DNA from: Lactobacillus crispatus
GTDB taxonomy: Bacteria; Bacillota; Bacilli; Lactobacillales; Lactobacillaceae
NCBI RefSeq assembly: GCF_018987235.1
Contig: NZ_CP072197.1
Coordinates: 1,116,001 to 1,180,000, forward strand
Direction of reading: 5' to 3'
DNA length: 64,000 nt
In this document: piece by piece, positions 54,736 through 64,000 of the stretch
Layout: every line of letters begins with the position of its first letter
Numbering within the stretch: the stretch's first letter is position 1
Translations under genes and position numbers: made by a program
Notes under the pieces: generated by a model
Told to the model about the DNA's origin: nothing
Databases searched by the model: none
What the model saw: the letters and a program-made list of their open reading frames with translations, nothing else

Positions 54736-55571
54736 GGTCTATCTAACGTAATCCTTCCGATTGCACCCTTACGCAATTTTTGTAACATAAATAATGAAAA
54801 ACGATCATAATCATCACGCATGCCATATTTTTCAGTCATTGCCAAAAGCAAATCTGGATCAGCCATATCAGCAATTTGCTGTTCAGGTAATTTAGAAAAT
54901 TTAAGCAGATCCTTAGCATAAAATTCACGTAAATTTTTCAAAACAAATAATGCTACATCATCTGCATGAAAAACACTATCCTTAATTGCACCGAAAGCAG
55001 CTAATTTATAACCAACTTCCTGATCAGAAAATTTAGGCCATAAAATCCCTGGTGTATCGAGCACTTGAATATTAGCATTTGTTTTCAGCCATCTTTGTCC
55101 CTTAGTTACACCTGGTTTGTTACCGACTTCAGCCACGTTCCGACCAACTAAACGATTAATCACCGTTGACTTGCCACAGTTAGGAATACCTGCCAAAGCA
55201 ATTCTAATAGTAGGATTTGAGGCCCCTCGTGCTTCTAGCTTCTCTGTTTTAGCAGCTGCCGCCTTTTTTACTAAGGAAACCAACTTCTGCATATTAGTAT
55301 TGTGCAAGGAGTCAAGTGCCAAAACATACTTATTATCTCCAGCTAATTCTGCTGCCCATGCCTTTGTTAAAACTGGATCAGCTAAATCAGCCTTATTTAA
55401 GATAATAATATGTGGTTTATTACCAACTAGTTCTTCAATCATTGGATTTCTTGAAGCTTGCGGAATTCGGGCATCAAGTACTTCCACCAAAACATCAATC
55501 AGTCCTAACTTATCTTCCAGTTGATTACGAGCCTTGTTCATATGCCCCGGATACCATTGAATTGTTGCCAT
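54732..55571 (-). CDS. rbgA: Ribosome biogenesis GTPase RbgA (YlqF)
   Basis: A 279-residue circularly permuted GTPase needed for late 50S subunit assembly. The motif order is the permuted one: NKADLAD (G4, about 59), then [14 protein letters not shown] (G1, about 128), then DTPGILWP (G3, about 172). The start [13 protein letters not shown] is the typical N-terminus. First gene of the segment leading into rnhB. Confidence 0.95.
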   Translation of the reverse strand: MATIQWYPGHMNKARNQLEDKLGLIDVLVEVLDARIPQASRNPMIEELVGNKPHIIILNKADLADPVLTKAWAAELAGDNKYVLALDSLHNTNMQKLVSLVKKAAAAKTEKLEARGASNPTIRIALAGIPNCGKSTVINRLVGRNVAEVGNKPGVTKGQRWLKTNANIQVLDTPGILWPKFSDQEVGYKLAAFGAIKDSVFHADDVALFVLKNLREFYAKDLLKFSKLPEQQIADMADPDLLLAMTEKYGMRDDYDRFSLFMLQKLRKGAIGRITLDRP

Positions 55572-55640
55572 ATTATCTCTTCTTTCTAAAATTAATCATT
55601 TTCATCATCTAAGAACACCACTTCTGACATCAAAATCTGT

Positions 55641-57185
55641 CTATATAAAGCCAGAAAGCCTCAACGATATTCTCTCTTGTTGTGCAATTTTACCTAAATA
55701 GTCACGTTCTTGTCTAAAAGCATATCTATATACCTCAGCTCTAAATTCTTTCTGATCATCGGGCAATTCTTTTTGTTTAATTGTATACTTTATTTCCCTA
55801 GCAAAATCAACTATAGAAGTTTGATTCATTTGTGCTCTTAAATCGAATTCTAGTTGTTTTCGAATCTTTTTAGGTAAATAGATCTTTTTCATTTGATCCA
55901 TAGCATACTCAATCATTGCCACACGAACTCGATCAACTTCCTTTCTCTGATCAAAATCAGGTATATCTTTGTCCAAGATCATGTGAAAAACAATTATTGG
56001 AACAATCATACTTAGTAAAATAAGCGTAATTTCACTCACCAAAATTAAATGGAAATCTGCTACATTAATGCGTAAATCATATAACGTATATGCCAAGGCA
56101 AAAGTAACTGCTCCATGAATGCCACCCAGACTAAAAACCAATGCTTCTTTATTACTCGTTTTTCCTTTAATAGAAGGGCTAAATCGATAATAAAAGTATC
56201 TAATAAGCAAATTAGCTAGGTATAAAATTATTCCGATCAAAATCGCATCAATTGTTTGTTGATTAAAAATGTCTTCCCTCATTGACCGAACAATGATGAT
56301 TCCCAAAAGCAAAAAGACAATCCCATTTAAAATATCAATCAGAAGTTGCGATAATTGATTACTGTTATAAAAAATAAAGGCATTAGTAAGCCTGCTTCGC
56401 TCAGATTCAACGTTATGAATCAATCCGGCTGCAACGACTGCAATAATTCCAGAAACGTGAATTTCTTCTGCTAAAAAATATATTATTAACGGTGTCAAAA
56501 AGAATATGACTTCAACCGGCATTGCAACACCAGCAGATAAATGATATTTGGAGCGAAAACTTTCCTGACGCAAGAAAACTAATAAAGTAGCCACCAAAGC
56601 TCCTAGAAAAATACCTCCACCTGCAGAATATAAAAAATTACCTATTGCTTGTCCAATCCGTAATTCTTGATGCAAGTACCAATCAACTGCCATATTAAGC
56701 AAAATGATACCTGAAGCGTCATTAAACAAAGACTCATCTTTTAGGTAAAAAGCAATCTTCTTAGGCAGCTTCAATCCATGTGTTACAGATTCTGTTGCTG
56801 TAGCATCTGTTGGCATTGAAATTGCAGCCAGAATAAAAGCCAGTGGTAGAGAGACCCATACTAAAATAGATCCCGAATCCCGCAGTTATAGTTGCCAAGA
56901 TAATCATAATAACCGTTAACCCAATATTGCACGCCACGAACGTAAAACATTATACAACCTAGTACGTTGTCCCTCAAAAAATAGTAATGGTGCTACAATC
57001 AAGCCCATAAATAATTCCGAGCTAAAGTCCTCAATTAATGAATTAGTTTGTGGTACTAGTGCAATAGCCGCTCCAATCGCCATTACAATGTAATTAACTG
57101 ATATTCTCTTCAAAAAGCGTTGTTGAATAATCGTCGCAAATGCTACCGCAAAGACGATAAAACCAATAAAAATTACTACCTGCAT
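55641..57185 (-). pseudogene. CPA1-type Na+/H+ antiporter with two compensating frameshifts
   Basis: A monovalent cation/proton antiporter of about 515 codons. The N-terminal part (MQVVIFIGFIVFAV... to WRAILG) stops at 56916; the frame then continues one register off as LTVIMIILATITAGFG and returns to the first register near 56873 as SILVWVSLPLAFILAAISMPTDATATESVTHGL, running to 55641. One base is missing near 56920 and one G is extra in the run at 56872-56874. Stops in the middle segment would end translation. The second ORF (start 56816) keeps the cation-site segment TDATATES but lacks the first membrane helices. Confidence 0.88.
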
Positions 57186-57201
57186 TTTTCTACCCACTTA
57201 A

Positions 57202-57235
57202 TAAAAAAGCCCAGGCATCTATCAGGCTTGGGCTT
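57202..57235 (-). terminator. Terminator after yozE
   Basis: AAGCCCAGGC pairs with GCTTGGGCTT (one G-U) and is followed by T on the minus strand; it overlaps the yozE stop region. Confidence 0.85.
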
Positions 57236-57464
57236 AATACATCATTTTGTCTTCATACATTCGATAAGCACGATCAAAAATTGACATACTTGGTAAATAA
57301 CTAGCATTCAATTCCAAATAATCTGACAATTTCTCATAATCTTGTTCTTGCTTAGGAAAAGTCAGGTCATGCTGTGCATTATTCGCAAATTGAGCTACGT
57401 CATCAGCTGAATCTGCATCCCTTTGCGTCATTAAATATCGATAAAAACTTTCTCGGTAAGCCAT
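57234..57464 (-). CDS. YozE-family (UPF0346) small protein
   Basis: A 76-residue protein matching the YozE family: [34 protein letters not shown]...[11 protein letters not shown]...[13 protein letters not shown]. The family is a small helical fold, seen next to RNA- and DNA-related genes in Firmicutes; its function is not known. It starts 2 bases after degV, so the two form an operon. Confidence 0.85.
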   Translation of the reverse strand: MAYRESFYRYLMTQRDADSADDVAQFANNAQHDLTFPKQEQDYEKLSDYLELNASYLPSMSIFDRAYRMYEDKMMY

Positions 57465-57466
57465 AA

Positions 57467-58318
57467 TTACTCCACATAATATAAGATCGCATAAGCGCCA
57501 TTGCCAGCATGTGTTGCGATAATTGGACTTGTCTCTGCCACTAAAACATTAATTGCAGGATTGATTGCACGAATTTTTTCAGCTAATTCTTCCATTAATT
57601 CAGGTGTATCAACGTACGAAATGCCTACTTCTTTAATATGCTCTTTATTATCTGCGATTTCTTTTAACACTCGTTCATCAAAAGCACGTGTAAATTTCTT
57701 ACCTCGTCCTTTTTTGGCTACGATTAACTTACCTTGTGGCATCTGAAGAGCGATTCTAATATTAAGCATAGTAGCAATTCGACCAGAAAGTGCACCTAAA
57801 CGGCCACCCTTGATTAAGTTTTGTAAATTAACTACCATCATTTCCAGTTTTTGAGTACTACGAATCTTTTTAACATGATCAATAATCTCAGCCATGCTTT
57901 TACCAGCCTGAGCATCCTTAGCAGCAGCCAAAACTTGGAAGCCTTCTGCCCTGTCGGTTAGTTCAGAGTCAATAATTGTAACATTATCGCTTTGACCTGC
58001 AATTTCTGCAGCTTGACGAGCGGCATCTATCGTACCACTTAATGATTTAGCTAAGAAAATACCAATCACTTGACTGCCATCTGCAGTTAATTTTTTAATC
58101 ACATCAACAAAACGGCCAATTGGTGGCTGACTAGTCTTAGGTAAGCTCTCCGCTTCGTTCATCTTCTTGACAAAATCACTTCTAGTGATATCAATCCCAT
58201 CCACATATGACTTACCGTCGATGGTAATCGTCAATGGGACTACTGTAATGTCATATTTTTCAACTTCTTCTGGTGTTAATTGGACGGAAGAGTCCGTCAT
58301 AACTTTTATCTTCGACAA
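57467..58318 (-). CDS. DegV-family fatty-acid-binding protein
   Basis: A 283-residue DegV protein (FakB type), which presents fatty acids to the kinase FakA. Seen are [15 protein letters not shown] at the N-terminus with the conserved [21 protein letters not shown] (about 93-110) and [15 protein letters not shown] at the C-terminus (HxGxGA). I use the TTG at 58316-58318 because GAAGG precedes it by eight bases and this gives the typical [11 protein letters not shown] start; an upstream TTG at 58333 would be inside that sequence. Confidence 0.9.
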   Translation of the reverse strand: MSKIKVMTDSSVQLTPEEVEKYDITVVPLTITIDGKSYVDGIDITRSDFVKKMNEAESLPKTSQPPIGRFVDVIKKLTADGSQVIGIFLAKSLSGTIDAARQAAEIAGQSDNVTIIDSELTDRAEGFQVLAAAKDAQAGKSMAEIIDHVKKIRSTQKLEMMVVNLQNLIKGGRLGALSGRIATMLNIRIALQMPQGKLIVAKKGRGKKFTRAFDERVLKEIADNKEHIKEVGISYVDTPELMEELAEKIRAINPAINVLVAETSPIIATHAGNGAYAILYYVE

Positions 58319-58431
58319 CGTATTCGCCTTCAATTCTAATTTGTTTACCCGATTTATGATAAAATGTAAGCAACATATATACTGTATTGTATCAAAAAAC
58401 TATTAGAAGAAAAAAGGATTGATTACACTTC

Positions 58432-59097
58432 ATGAAAATTAGCAAACTTTGGCAGCAACCAGAACAACGATCAGAAAGGTACTACCTTCTAGATAATATT
58501 TTTAGTGCCATAACTCATGGGATTGGTTTCGGACTAGCAGTTACCGGCTTAGTAATTTTAATTGTAAAGGCAGCTCATACAGGCAGCCCGATGCGAGTTG
58601 TTACTTTCACAATTTATGGCTCTTGCCTGGTACTGCTTTATTTATTTTCCACACTATATCACAGTTTAGTTTTTACACGGGCCAAAAATATTTTTCAAAT
58701 TTTTGACCATTCTTCAATCTTTCTTTTGATTGCAGGATCTTATACTCCATATTCACTTGTTGCAATTGGTGGAGCCTGGGGTTGGACTTTATTTGGCTTG
58801 ATCTGGGGCCTAACCATCTTTGGCATCATTTACTACATCTTCAATCGTGGTAAACACGTCATACTTGATACAATCCTCTATGTTGCTATGGGATGGTTAG
58901 TTATCTTGTCAGGATCTTATTTATATGTTCGCTTAAGTCCAACTGGATTCTGGCTATTAGTTAGTGGTGGCATTGCTTACACAATCGGCGCGATTCTGTT
59001 CAGTATGCGCAATGTTCCCTTTATCCATACTATCTGGCATTTATTTGTTATGCTCGGTTCAATCTTAATGTACTTTTCCGTTTTACTTTATGTTTAA
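58432..59097 (+). CDS. Hemolysin III / TrhA-type membrane protein
   Basis: A 221-residue protein with seven hydrophobic segments of the PAQR-like hemolysin III family. Conserved are NIFSAITHGIGFGLAV (about 21-36), STLYHS (about 68-73, metal-binding His), FDHSSIFLLIAGSYTPY (about 88-104) and HTIWHLFVMLGS near the end. Linked to membrane fluidity control in bacteria; the haemolysin name is historical. Ribosome-binding site GAAAAAAGGATTG. Terminator at 59095-59132. Confidence 0.88.
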   Translation: MKISKLWQQPEQRSERYYLLDNIFSAITHGIGFGLAVTGLVILIVKAAHTGSPMRVVTFTIYGSCLVLLYLFSTLYHSLVFTRAKNIFQIFDHSSIFLLIAGSYTPYSLVAIGGAWGWTLFGLIWGLTIFGIIYYIFNRGKHVILDTILYVAMGWLVILSGSYLYVRLSPTGFWLLVSGGIAYTIGAILFSMRNVPFIHTIWHLFVMLGSILMYFSVLLYV

Positions 59098-59132
59098 AAA
59101 ATGTAGCAGTTGAATTCTGCTACATTTTTCTT
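59095..59132 (+). terminator. Bidirectional terminator between the hemolysin III-like and cca genes
   Basis: ATGTAGCAG (59101-59109) pairs with CTGCTACAT (59117-59125), A run before and T run after. Confidence 0.88.
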
Positions 59133-59133
59133 T

Positions 59134-60333
59134 CTATTCAATTGTAGTCAAATAGCTTTCAATCGCTTCTTGATTATTCTCAACTTCACCTGAAACAACT
59201 AACTCTCGAATTTTATTCAAAGTCTGCCCCAATTTTGCACCTGGTCGCATCCCGCGATCTATTAAAAATCTCCCATCAACGGCTAGTTCCGACGCTTTTT
59301 TAATAGGTAAAGCCATATAACGATCAACTAAAGCTTCTGAAGAAATTGGTTGACCAACAATATGAGCAACGTCAATCGTATTAATTAATGTCTCTTCCCC
59401 TGCTAAGAATAATTCATAATCACTAGGAGCATGACTAGAAAGTAAATCAAATAGATTAATAATTCTTTCGACTTGCTCAGTCATAGCATTAGAGTTTTTC
59501 CAGTCACGCATAAAACGATGAATTTGTTCATTCGGTAATTTCAATAGCAAAATTATCAGTGACCACAAACTATTTTCCATCGTTGGACTGAATTTTAACT
59601 GTGGGAAAATAGCTAGTTGATCTTTTTTTCCGCCAAAATCAGGTACATCTTCACTCAAATTTGTATCAAGAAAAACCTGAAAAGCTTGCCGAGCATGTGG
59701 TCCTAAACCTAATTTTACAAATTCTTCTCGAATTCGTTCAACTGAAATTTTTTTAAGTAATTTATGATTATCCTTAATTGCCTGTTGGGTCTTGCTTTCT
59801 AACTTAAATTCAAGTTGACTCATAAAACGTACGGCCCGCATCATTCGCAAAGCATCCTCGTGAAATCTTTTTTCTGGATCACCTACAGCACGAATAACAT
59901 GGTTTTTGAGATCATCTAGTCCGTTAAATAAGTCAACAATTTGCCCTCGTGTATCCATTGCCAAAGCGTTAATCGTAAAGTCTCTACGCTTTAAATCTTC
60001 ATCTAAGTTTTGAACAAATGTTACATGATCTGGACGACGAAAATCTTGATAACCCGATTCTGTTCTAAAAGTGGTAATCTCATAACTTTCACCACCATAA
60101 AGGACAGTCACCGTTCCATGTTTAATTCCTGTATCAATTGACTTATCAAATAACTCTTTTACCTCTTCTGGATAAGCACTAGTAGTAATGTCTACATCAT
60201 GAACATGACGATGTAACAAAACATCGCGGACAGAACCACCCACAAAGTACGCTTCAAAGCCTGCATTTTCTAATATCTGTAACACGGGCATTGCCTCGGT
60301 AAAAATTTCTGGTAAATTATCTATCTTTATCAT
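59134..60333 (-). CDS. cca: CCA tRNA nucleotidyltransferase
   Basis: A 399-residue class II nucleotidyltransferase that adds or repairs the 3' CCA of tRNAs. [29 protein letters not shown] (about 31-59) holds the GGxVRD and DxD metal motifs; [12 protein letters not shown] (about 110-121) and the ExxR region ([13 protein letters not shown], about 157-169) select the base. The C-terminal body and tail domains are complete. Confidence 0.95.
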   Translation of the reverse strand: MIKIDNLPEIFTEAMPVLQILENAGFEAYFVGGSVRDVLLHRHVHDVDITTSAYPEEVKELFDKSIDTGIKHGTVTVLYGGESYEITTFRTESGYQDFRRPDHVTFVQNLDEDLKRRDFTINALAMDTRGQIVDLFNGLDDLKNHVIRAVGDPEKRFHEDALRMMRAVRFMSQLEFKLESKTQQAIKDNHKLLKKISVERIREEFVKLGLGPHARQAFQVFLDTNLSEDVPDFGGKKDQLAIFPQLKFSPTMENSLWSLIILLLKLPNEQIHRFMRDWKNSNAMTEQVERIINLFDLLSSHAPSDYELFLAGEETLINTIDVAHIVGQPISSEALVDRYMALPIKKASELAVDGRFLIDRGMRPGAKLGQTLNKIRELVVSGEVENNQEAIESYLTTIE

Positions 60334-60872
60334 ATTAAAATCTCAATTCTTATTGTCTTTATTATTACTTTTGCTATACACTTTGTTAAAATTGAGGAAA
60401 GACATAAAGGAGGTAATCATTATGCGTAAGATTGACAAAAGTATCTTAATTGATATCCTCATGATCGCGCTAGGCTGTGCTATTTACGCTTTAAGTCTAG
60501 ACATGATTTCTGTCCCCAATAAACTAGCCGACGGCGGACTAAGTGGTATTTCACTTCTTCTGCGGCATTTTTGGGGCATCAACATGGGACTATCGACCCT
60601 TGTATTGAATATTCCACTAATTTTGTTAGGCTATCGCTTTATGGGCAAACGTCTTTTAGCCTATACAATCTGGGGAACGCTCAGTCTTTCCTTTTTCTTA
60701 TGGTTTTGGCATTCAGTACCTATTATAAAACAATTAGATTTAGAACACGACCTCTTCCTTTCAGCAATTTCTGCTGGGTTATTGTCTGGAATCGGATTAG
60801 GGTTAGTATTTAGATATAATGGTACTTCCGGTGGAACTGATATTATTGCCCGAATCTGTCAGATAAAATTTG

Positions 60873-62244
60873 GAAACTGTCAAATCTTTTGTGTAAATAG
60901 ATCTTTCTCGTAAATTGATTTTTTAATTATTTATTTAATCAAAGTAGGATTCTAAGGTGTCCTGAACCTGACCAAAGCCTTTATGAATTCGATTGAAATA
61001 ACGGTCATTGTAGCTCATTGCCTGGATGCCAATAAATGCATCAAGCGACTGTTCAGTTGGAAATTCTGCCTTAGGCTTAGCTTTACGCTTGATGACGTTG
61101 TTAAAGGATTCAATCATATTGGTTGAATAAATTGAAGCTCTGATTTGTTTGGGATAATTGTAGAAGACTAGCAGATCGGGCTCAATTTCCTTCAAACCTT
61201 TGATGACATGGCTATAAGCTTTATTCCATTTGGCATAGAATTTGTGCAAGACAGCTGCAGCTTCTTTTTTGCTTGTCTGTTGATGTATCTGCTTGAATTC
61301 GTTCATGATCTTTTCACGATCGTCGACGCGTACTTTAGCGCAGATATTGCGCATGACATGAACCAGGCAGCGTTGAAAATGAGCTTTAGGATAAGTCCTG
61401 GCCAAGGCTGTTTTCATGCCAACAACACCATCAGAAAGAAAAAGCTCAACTTGCTTCAAGCCTCTGGACTTCATGTTTTGAAGCATCTCTGTCCAAACTT
61501 CAATGTTCTCACTAGGAGCAATGCAGTAGTCAATGACTTCCTTATGTCCATTAGGTTTAATGCCAATGGCAATATATACTGCTTCACGCTCAAACGTTTC
61601 TCGGCGCAAAGGAAGGTATGTCGCATCCAAATAGACACAGAAAAACTTGTCGCTTAGCTTGCGCTTGTGATAAGCCTCAATCTTGGGGAGCATCTGCTTG
61701 GAAATATTTGATACTTGAGCTGGACTATAATGACTGCCATACATTTTCTCAATCAAGTCAGCGATTTCTCTGGTAGTTACGCCTTTGGAGTATAGCTTGA
61801 TAATCGTGCTTTCCAAAACATCAGAGTGCTGCTTGTAGTCAGGCAGCGTGTGCTGATGAAACTGACCGTTGCGGTCTCGAGGCACTTGCACTTCAATTGG
61901 TCCAAACTGGGTATCAACCTTGCGGAAATAAGCACCATTTCTAGAATTGCCAGTATTCCAGCCATTTCTGGCATAGGGATCATAGCCTAGAAAGGCAGTC
62001 AACTCAGCTTCTAGCAAGTTATTAACAGCCTGTTGTAGCTCTTTGCGCAATAAATCATTTATTTTGTCTGGATTGAATAGAGCTTGAGCAAAATCTTTGG
62101 TAAAATCATTCATGAAGGAGTTCTTCTTTCTGTATGTGTTTTTTTGTTCAAACCAATCATACGAGAAAGGAACTCCTTTTTCTAATGTTTAAAGAAATAA
62201 ATTTAAGGAATCATTCATCCTTACACAAACTATTTTACAGTCTC
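60873..62244 (-). mobile_element. IS256-family insertion sequence, copy 5
   Basis: 1372 bp, reversed; target duplication AAAATTTG at 60865-60872 and 62245-62252. Confidence 0.97.
60935..62113 (-). CDS. IS256-family transposase (copy 5)
   Basis: 392 residues, identical to copy 1; intact catalytic residues. Confidence 0.97.
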   Translation of the reverse strand: MNDFTKDFAQALFNPDKINDLLRKELQQAVNNLLEAELTAFLGYDPYARNGWNTGNSRNGAYFRKVDTQFGPIEVQVPRDRNGQFHQHTLPDYKQHSDVLESTIIKLYSKGVTTREIADLIEKMYGSHYSPAQVSNISKQMLPKIEAYHKRKLSDKFFCVYLDATYLPLRRETFEREAVYIAIGIKPNGHKEVIDYCIAPSENIEVWTEMLQNMKSRGLKQVELFLSDGVVGMKTALARTYPKAHFQRCLVHVMRNICAKVRVDDREKIMNEFKQIHQQTSKKEAAAVLHKFYAKWNKAYSHVIKGLKEIEPDLLVFYNYPKQIRASIYSTNMIESFNNVIKRKAKPKAEFPTEQSLDAFIGIQAMSYNDRYFNRIHKGFGQVQDTLESYFD

Positions 62245-62685
62245 AAAATTTGGTATTTCGTCTGGCAAAATGCTTTTAGCTTGTGATGCAATAGTACTCT
62301 TCGCATCCCTATCTTACTTAGACATCAAGCATATGCTATACACATTATTAGCTTCTTTTGTCTTATCCCGAGTAATGGATACCGTTCAGCAAGGTGCATA
62401 CACAGCCCGTGGTTTATTAATTATCTCTGACAAATATGAACAAATTGGCAAGATGATTGATTTAAAACTAAATCGTGGTTTCACATATCTAAAAGCTTTA
62501 GGTGGCTATCAACAAAATGAAAAACGTGTAATTTATGTTGTAGTCGCACCGCGGGAAATTCCATCAATCAAAGCTTTAATCAAGCAAGAAGATCCACATG
62601 CTTTTGTTTCAATAATTGAGGTAAATGAGGCAATGGGAGAAGGATTTACTTATAAAAAACCACATCGCTTTTTCATCCACAAGTA

Positions 62686-62727
62686 AAAAGCTATACCATG
62701 ATGCATTTCATGATATAGCTTTTCTTT
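62686..62727. terminator. Bidirectional terminator between yitT and the SLAP gene
   Basis: AAAAGCTATACCATG (62686-62700) pairs with CATGATATAGCTTTT (62709-62723), one mismatch; A run and T run at either side. Confidence 0.85.
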
Positions 62728-62729
62728 TA

Positions 62730-63230
62730 CTAATAATTAATAATTACAGTCAATACGTTATTAGCTTTAACGTATTCGTTTTCTCCAATTTGAATGAATG
62801 GCCGTTCATCAATTTCTTTATGGCCAAGATTTTTAACTTTAGAGCCTTGTTTAACAAACTTACCTGGAATTGGCTGACCATTTTTATCATAAACATATGA
62901 TGGATGCTTAATGCGGTTAATTGTCTCGGCTGTGTCCTTAATGTATGGTAAAAATGCCCCTTCCTTAACGAATTTATTCTTACCAATCTTCACAAAATTA
63001 TTGCCATTAATTGATTTAATGCCTAGGATCTTGTAAACACGGCCCTTTTTTAAATGTCCAACTTTTTCTCCTTTGCGGTTAAAAATCGTTGCTTTTCTAG
63101 TCAAGTTTAACTTTTTACCCTGACGAATCGGATTAGTTAGAGCTGCGTTAACTGTCTGAGCAGTCATCGCACCTAAACTTAAGGAGGCTAAGACTACTCC
63201 TGCCATATACATAATTTTTTTGTTCATCAT
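62730..63230 (-). CDS. Secreted SLAP-domain surface protein
   Basis: A 166-residue protein with a signal peptide (about 1-29, GVVLASLSLGAMTAQTVNA) and two SLAP-type repeats (about 35-92, ATIFNRKGEKVGHLKKGRVYKILGIKSINGNNFVKIG; about 105-163, SYVYDKNGQPIPGKFVKQGSKVKNLGHKEIDERPFIQIG). Such domains bind cell-wall teichoic or lipoteichoic acid in S-layer proteins of the L. acidophilus group. The protein consists of anchor repeats only, without an enzymatic part. Ribosome-binding site AGGGGATGAG. Confidence 0.88.
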   Translation of the reverse strand: MMNKKIMYMAGVVLASLSLGAMTAQTVNAALTNPIRQGKKLNLTRKATIFNRKGEKVGHLKKGRVYKILGIKSINGNNFVKIGKNKFVKEGAFLPYIKDTAETINRIKHPSYVYDKNGQPIPGKFVKQGSKVKNLGHKEIDERPFIQIGENEYVKANNVLTVIINY

Positions 63231-63366
63231 GATCTCATCCCCTAATCATTACTTAATCTTCTTACTTATATTTTAACAAAAAATGCAGAGGTTATACACT
63301 TTTCTCTATTTTTATTTATGGGATGAATAACACTTATTCTTTGCAATCTTTCATGGCAAGAACTAA

Positions 63367-64000
63367 GAAACTGTCAAATCTTTTGTGTAAATAGATCTTT
63401 CTCGTAAATTGATTTTTTAATTATTTATTTAATCAAAGTAGGATTCTAAGGTGTCCTGAACCTGACCAAAGCCTTTATGAATTCGATTGAAATAACGGTC
63501 ATTGTAGCTCATTGCCTGGATGCCAATAAATGCATCAAGCGACTGTTCAGTTGGAAATTCTGCCTTAGGCTTAGCTTTACGCTTGATGACGTTGTTAAAG
63601 GATTCAATCATATTGGTTGAATAAATTGAAGCTCTGATTTGTTTGGGATAATTGTAGAAGACTAGCAGATCGGGCTCAATTTCCTTCAAACCTTTGATGA
63701 CATGGCTATAAGCTTTATTCCATTTGGCATAGAATTTGTGCAAGACAGCTGCAGCTTCTTTTTTGCTTGTCTGTTGATGTATCTGCTTGAATTCGTTCAT
63801 GATCTTTTCACGATCGTCGACGCGTACTTTAGCGCAGATATTGCGCATGACATGAACCAGGCAGCGTTGAAAATGAGCTTTAGGATAAGTCCTGGCCAAG
63901 GCTGTTTTCATGCCAACAACACCATCAGAAAGAAAAAGCTCAACTTGCTTCAAGCCTCTGGACTTCATGTTTTGAAGCATCTCTGTCCAAACTTCAATGT
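63367..64000 (-). mobile_element. IS256-family insertion sequence, copy 6 (cut by the window end)
   Basis: Starts GAAACTGTCAAATC like the right end of the other copies; the likely left target repeat is AGAACTAA at 63359-63366. The rest lies beyond 64000. Confidence 0.93.
63429..64000 (-). CDS. IS256-family transposase (copy 6, C-terminal part)
   Basis: The C-terminal 190 or so residues seen match copy 1 without change, including D228 and E335; the N-terminal part is outside the window. Confidence 0.93.
   Translation of the reverse strand, partial: IEVWTEMLQNMKSRGLKQVELFLSDGVVGMKTALARTYPKAHFQRCLVHVMRNICAKVRVDDREKIMNEFKQIHQQTSKKEAAAVLHKFYAKWNKAYSHVIKGLKEIEPDLLVFYNYPKQIRASIYSTNMIESFNNVIKRKAKPKAEFPTEQSLDAFIGIQAMSYNDRYFNRIHKGFGQVQDTLESYFD

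Larger units (their letters stand above)
60422..62686 (+). pseudogene. YitT-family membrane protein gene split by IS256 copy 5
   Basis: The N-terminal half (MRKIDKSILIDILMIALGCAIYALSLDM..., five membrane segments, NGTSGGTDIIARI) runs to 60872, and the C-terminal half (GISSGKMLLACDAIVLF..., DUF2179-type GFTYLKALGGYQQNEKRVIYVVVAPRE) resumes at 62253. Removing the element and one 8-bp repeat restores a continuous frame through RICQIKFGISSGKML. The start at 60422 follows AAGGAGGT. A late ORF from 62270 could give the soluble domain with one membrane segment only. Function of YitT proteins is unknown; DUF2179 resembles nucleotide-binding receptor domains. Confidence 0.93.

Overview
The window is AT-rich Gram-positive DNA carrying genes typical of the Lactobacillus acidophilus/helveticus group: an Apf-type surface protein, an SLAP-domain protein, PepV and PepT peptidases, a trehalose PTS, and the topA-trmFO-xerC-hslV-hslU operon. 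Ten insertion-sequence copies (six IS256-family, three IS30-family, one IS110-family) and at least eight broken or truncated genes make a dairy-adapted Lactobacillus helveticus chromosome, or a very close relative, the best guess. I see no rRNA, tRNA or CRISPR array.

Layout. 1-3047: a metallophosphoesterase fragment, an FMN-binding PPOX protein, IS256 copy 1 and an unknown gene. 3226-7758: a trehalose locus, treC-treR transcribed leftward and treB rightward, from two face-to-face promoters that each hold a TreR-like operator between -35 and -10. 7823-16771: an Spx-like protein without its CXXC, the RarA clamp-type ATPase, a frameshifted pepT, acetyltransferases, an L,D-transpeptidase, a vitamin B6 uptake/kinase pair and a secreted serine hydrolase. 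16788-19997: an acetyltransferase gene split by two IS256 elements side by side. 20093-29307: a PAP2 phosphatase, a candidate small RNA, IS30 copy A, homocysteine methyltransferase, a UvrA-like gene without its N-terminus, flavodoxin, IS30 copy B and recQ.

29427-43696: a PLP enzyme (YnbB), ornithine decarboxylase with a divergent amino acid exchanger (acid resistance by decarboxylation), a second PPOX protein, IS256 copy 4, pepV, a deletion scar joining an mmuM start to a permease end, paired crcB fluoride channels under a fluoride riboswitch, a recombinase-like gene, apf, an aldo/keto reductase pseudogene and a LacX-like epimerase. 43817-45290: an IS110-family element with a probable guide (bridge) RNA. 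45525-55571: hslU, hslV, xerC, trmFO, topA, dprA, rnhB and rbgA, all leftward, with IS30 copy C exactly at the dprA start codon. 55641-64000: an antiporter pseudogene, yozE, degV, a hemolysin III-like protein, cca, a yitT gene split by IS256 copy 5, an SLAP protein, and IS256 copy 6 cut by the window end.

The most interesting signals are: (i) a 16-codon leader ORF before the ornithine-system exchanger, whose Pro-Pro-Arg codons carry an anti-Shine-Dalgarno that can pair with either its own SD or that of the exchanger; (ii) 13-bp target duplications at all three IS30 copies; (iii) an 11-bp long-range stem enclosing the IS110 non-coding end; (iv) a promoter-hairpins-terminator unit likely to be a small RNA at 20765-20900; (v) an Spx paralogue with SxxS in place of CxxC; (vi) dprA cut off from its ribosome-binding site but offered an in-frame start inside the IS.
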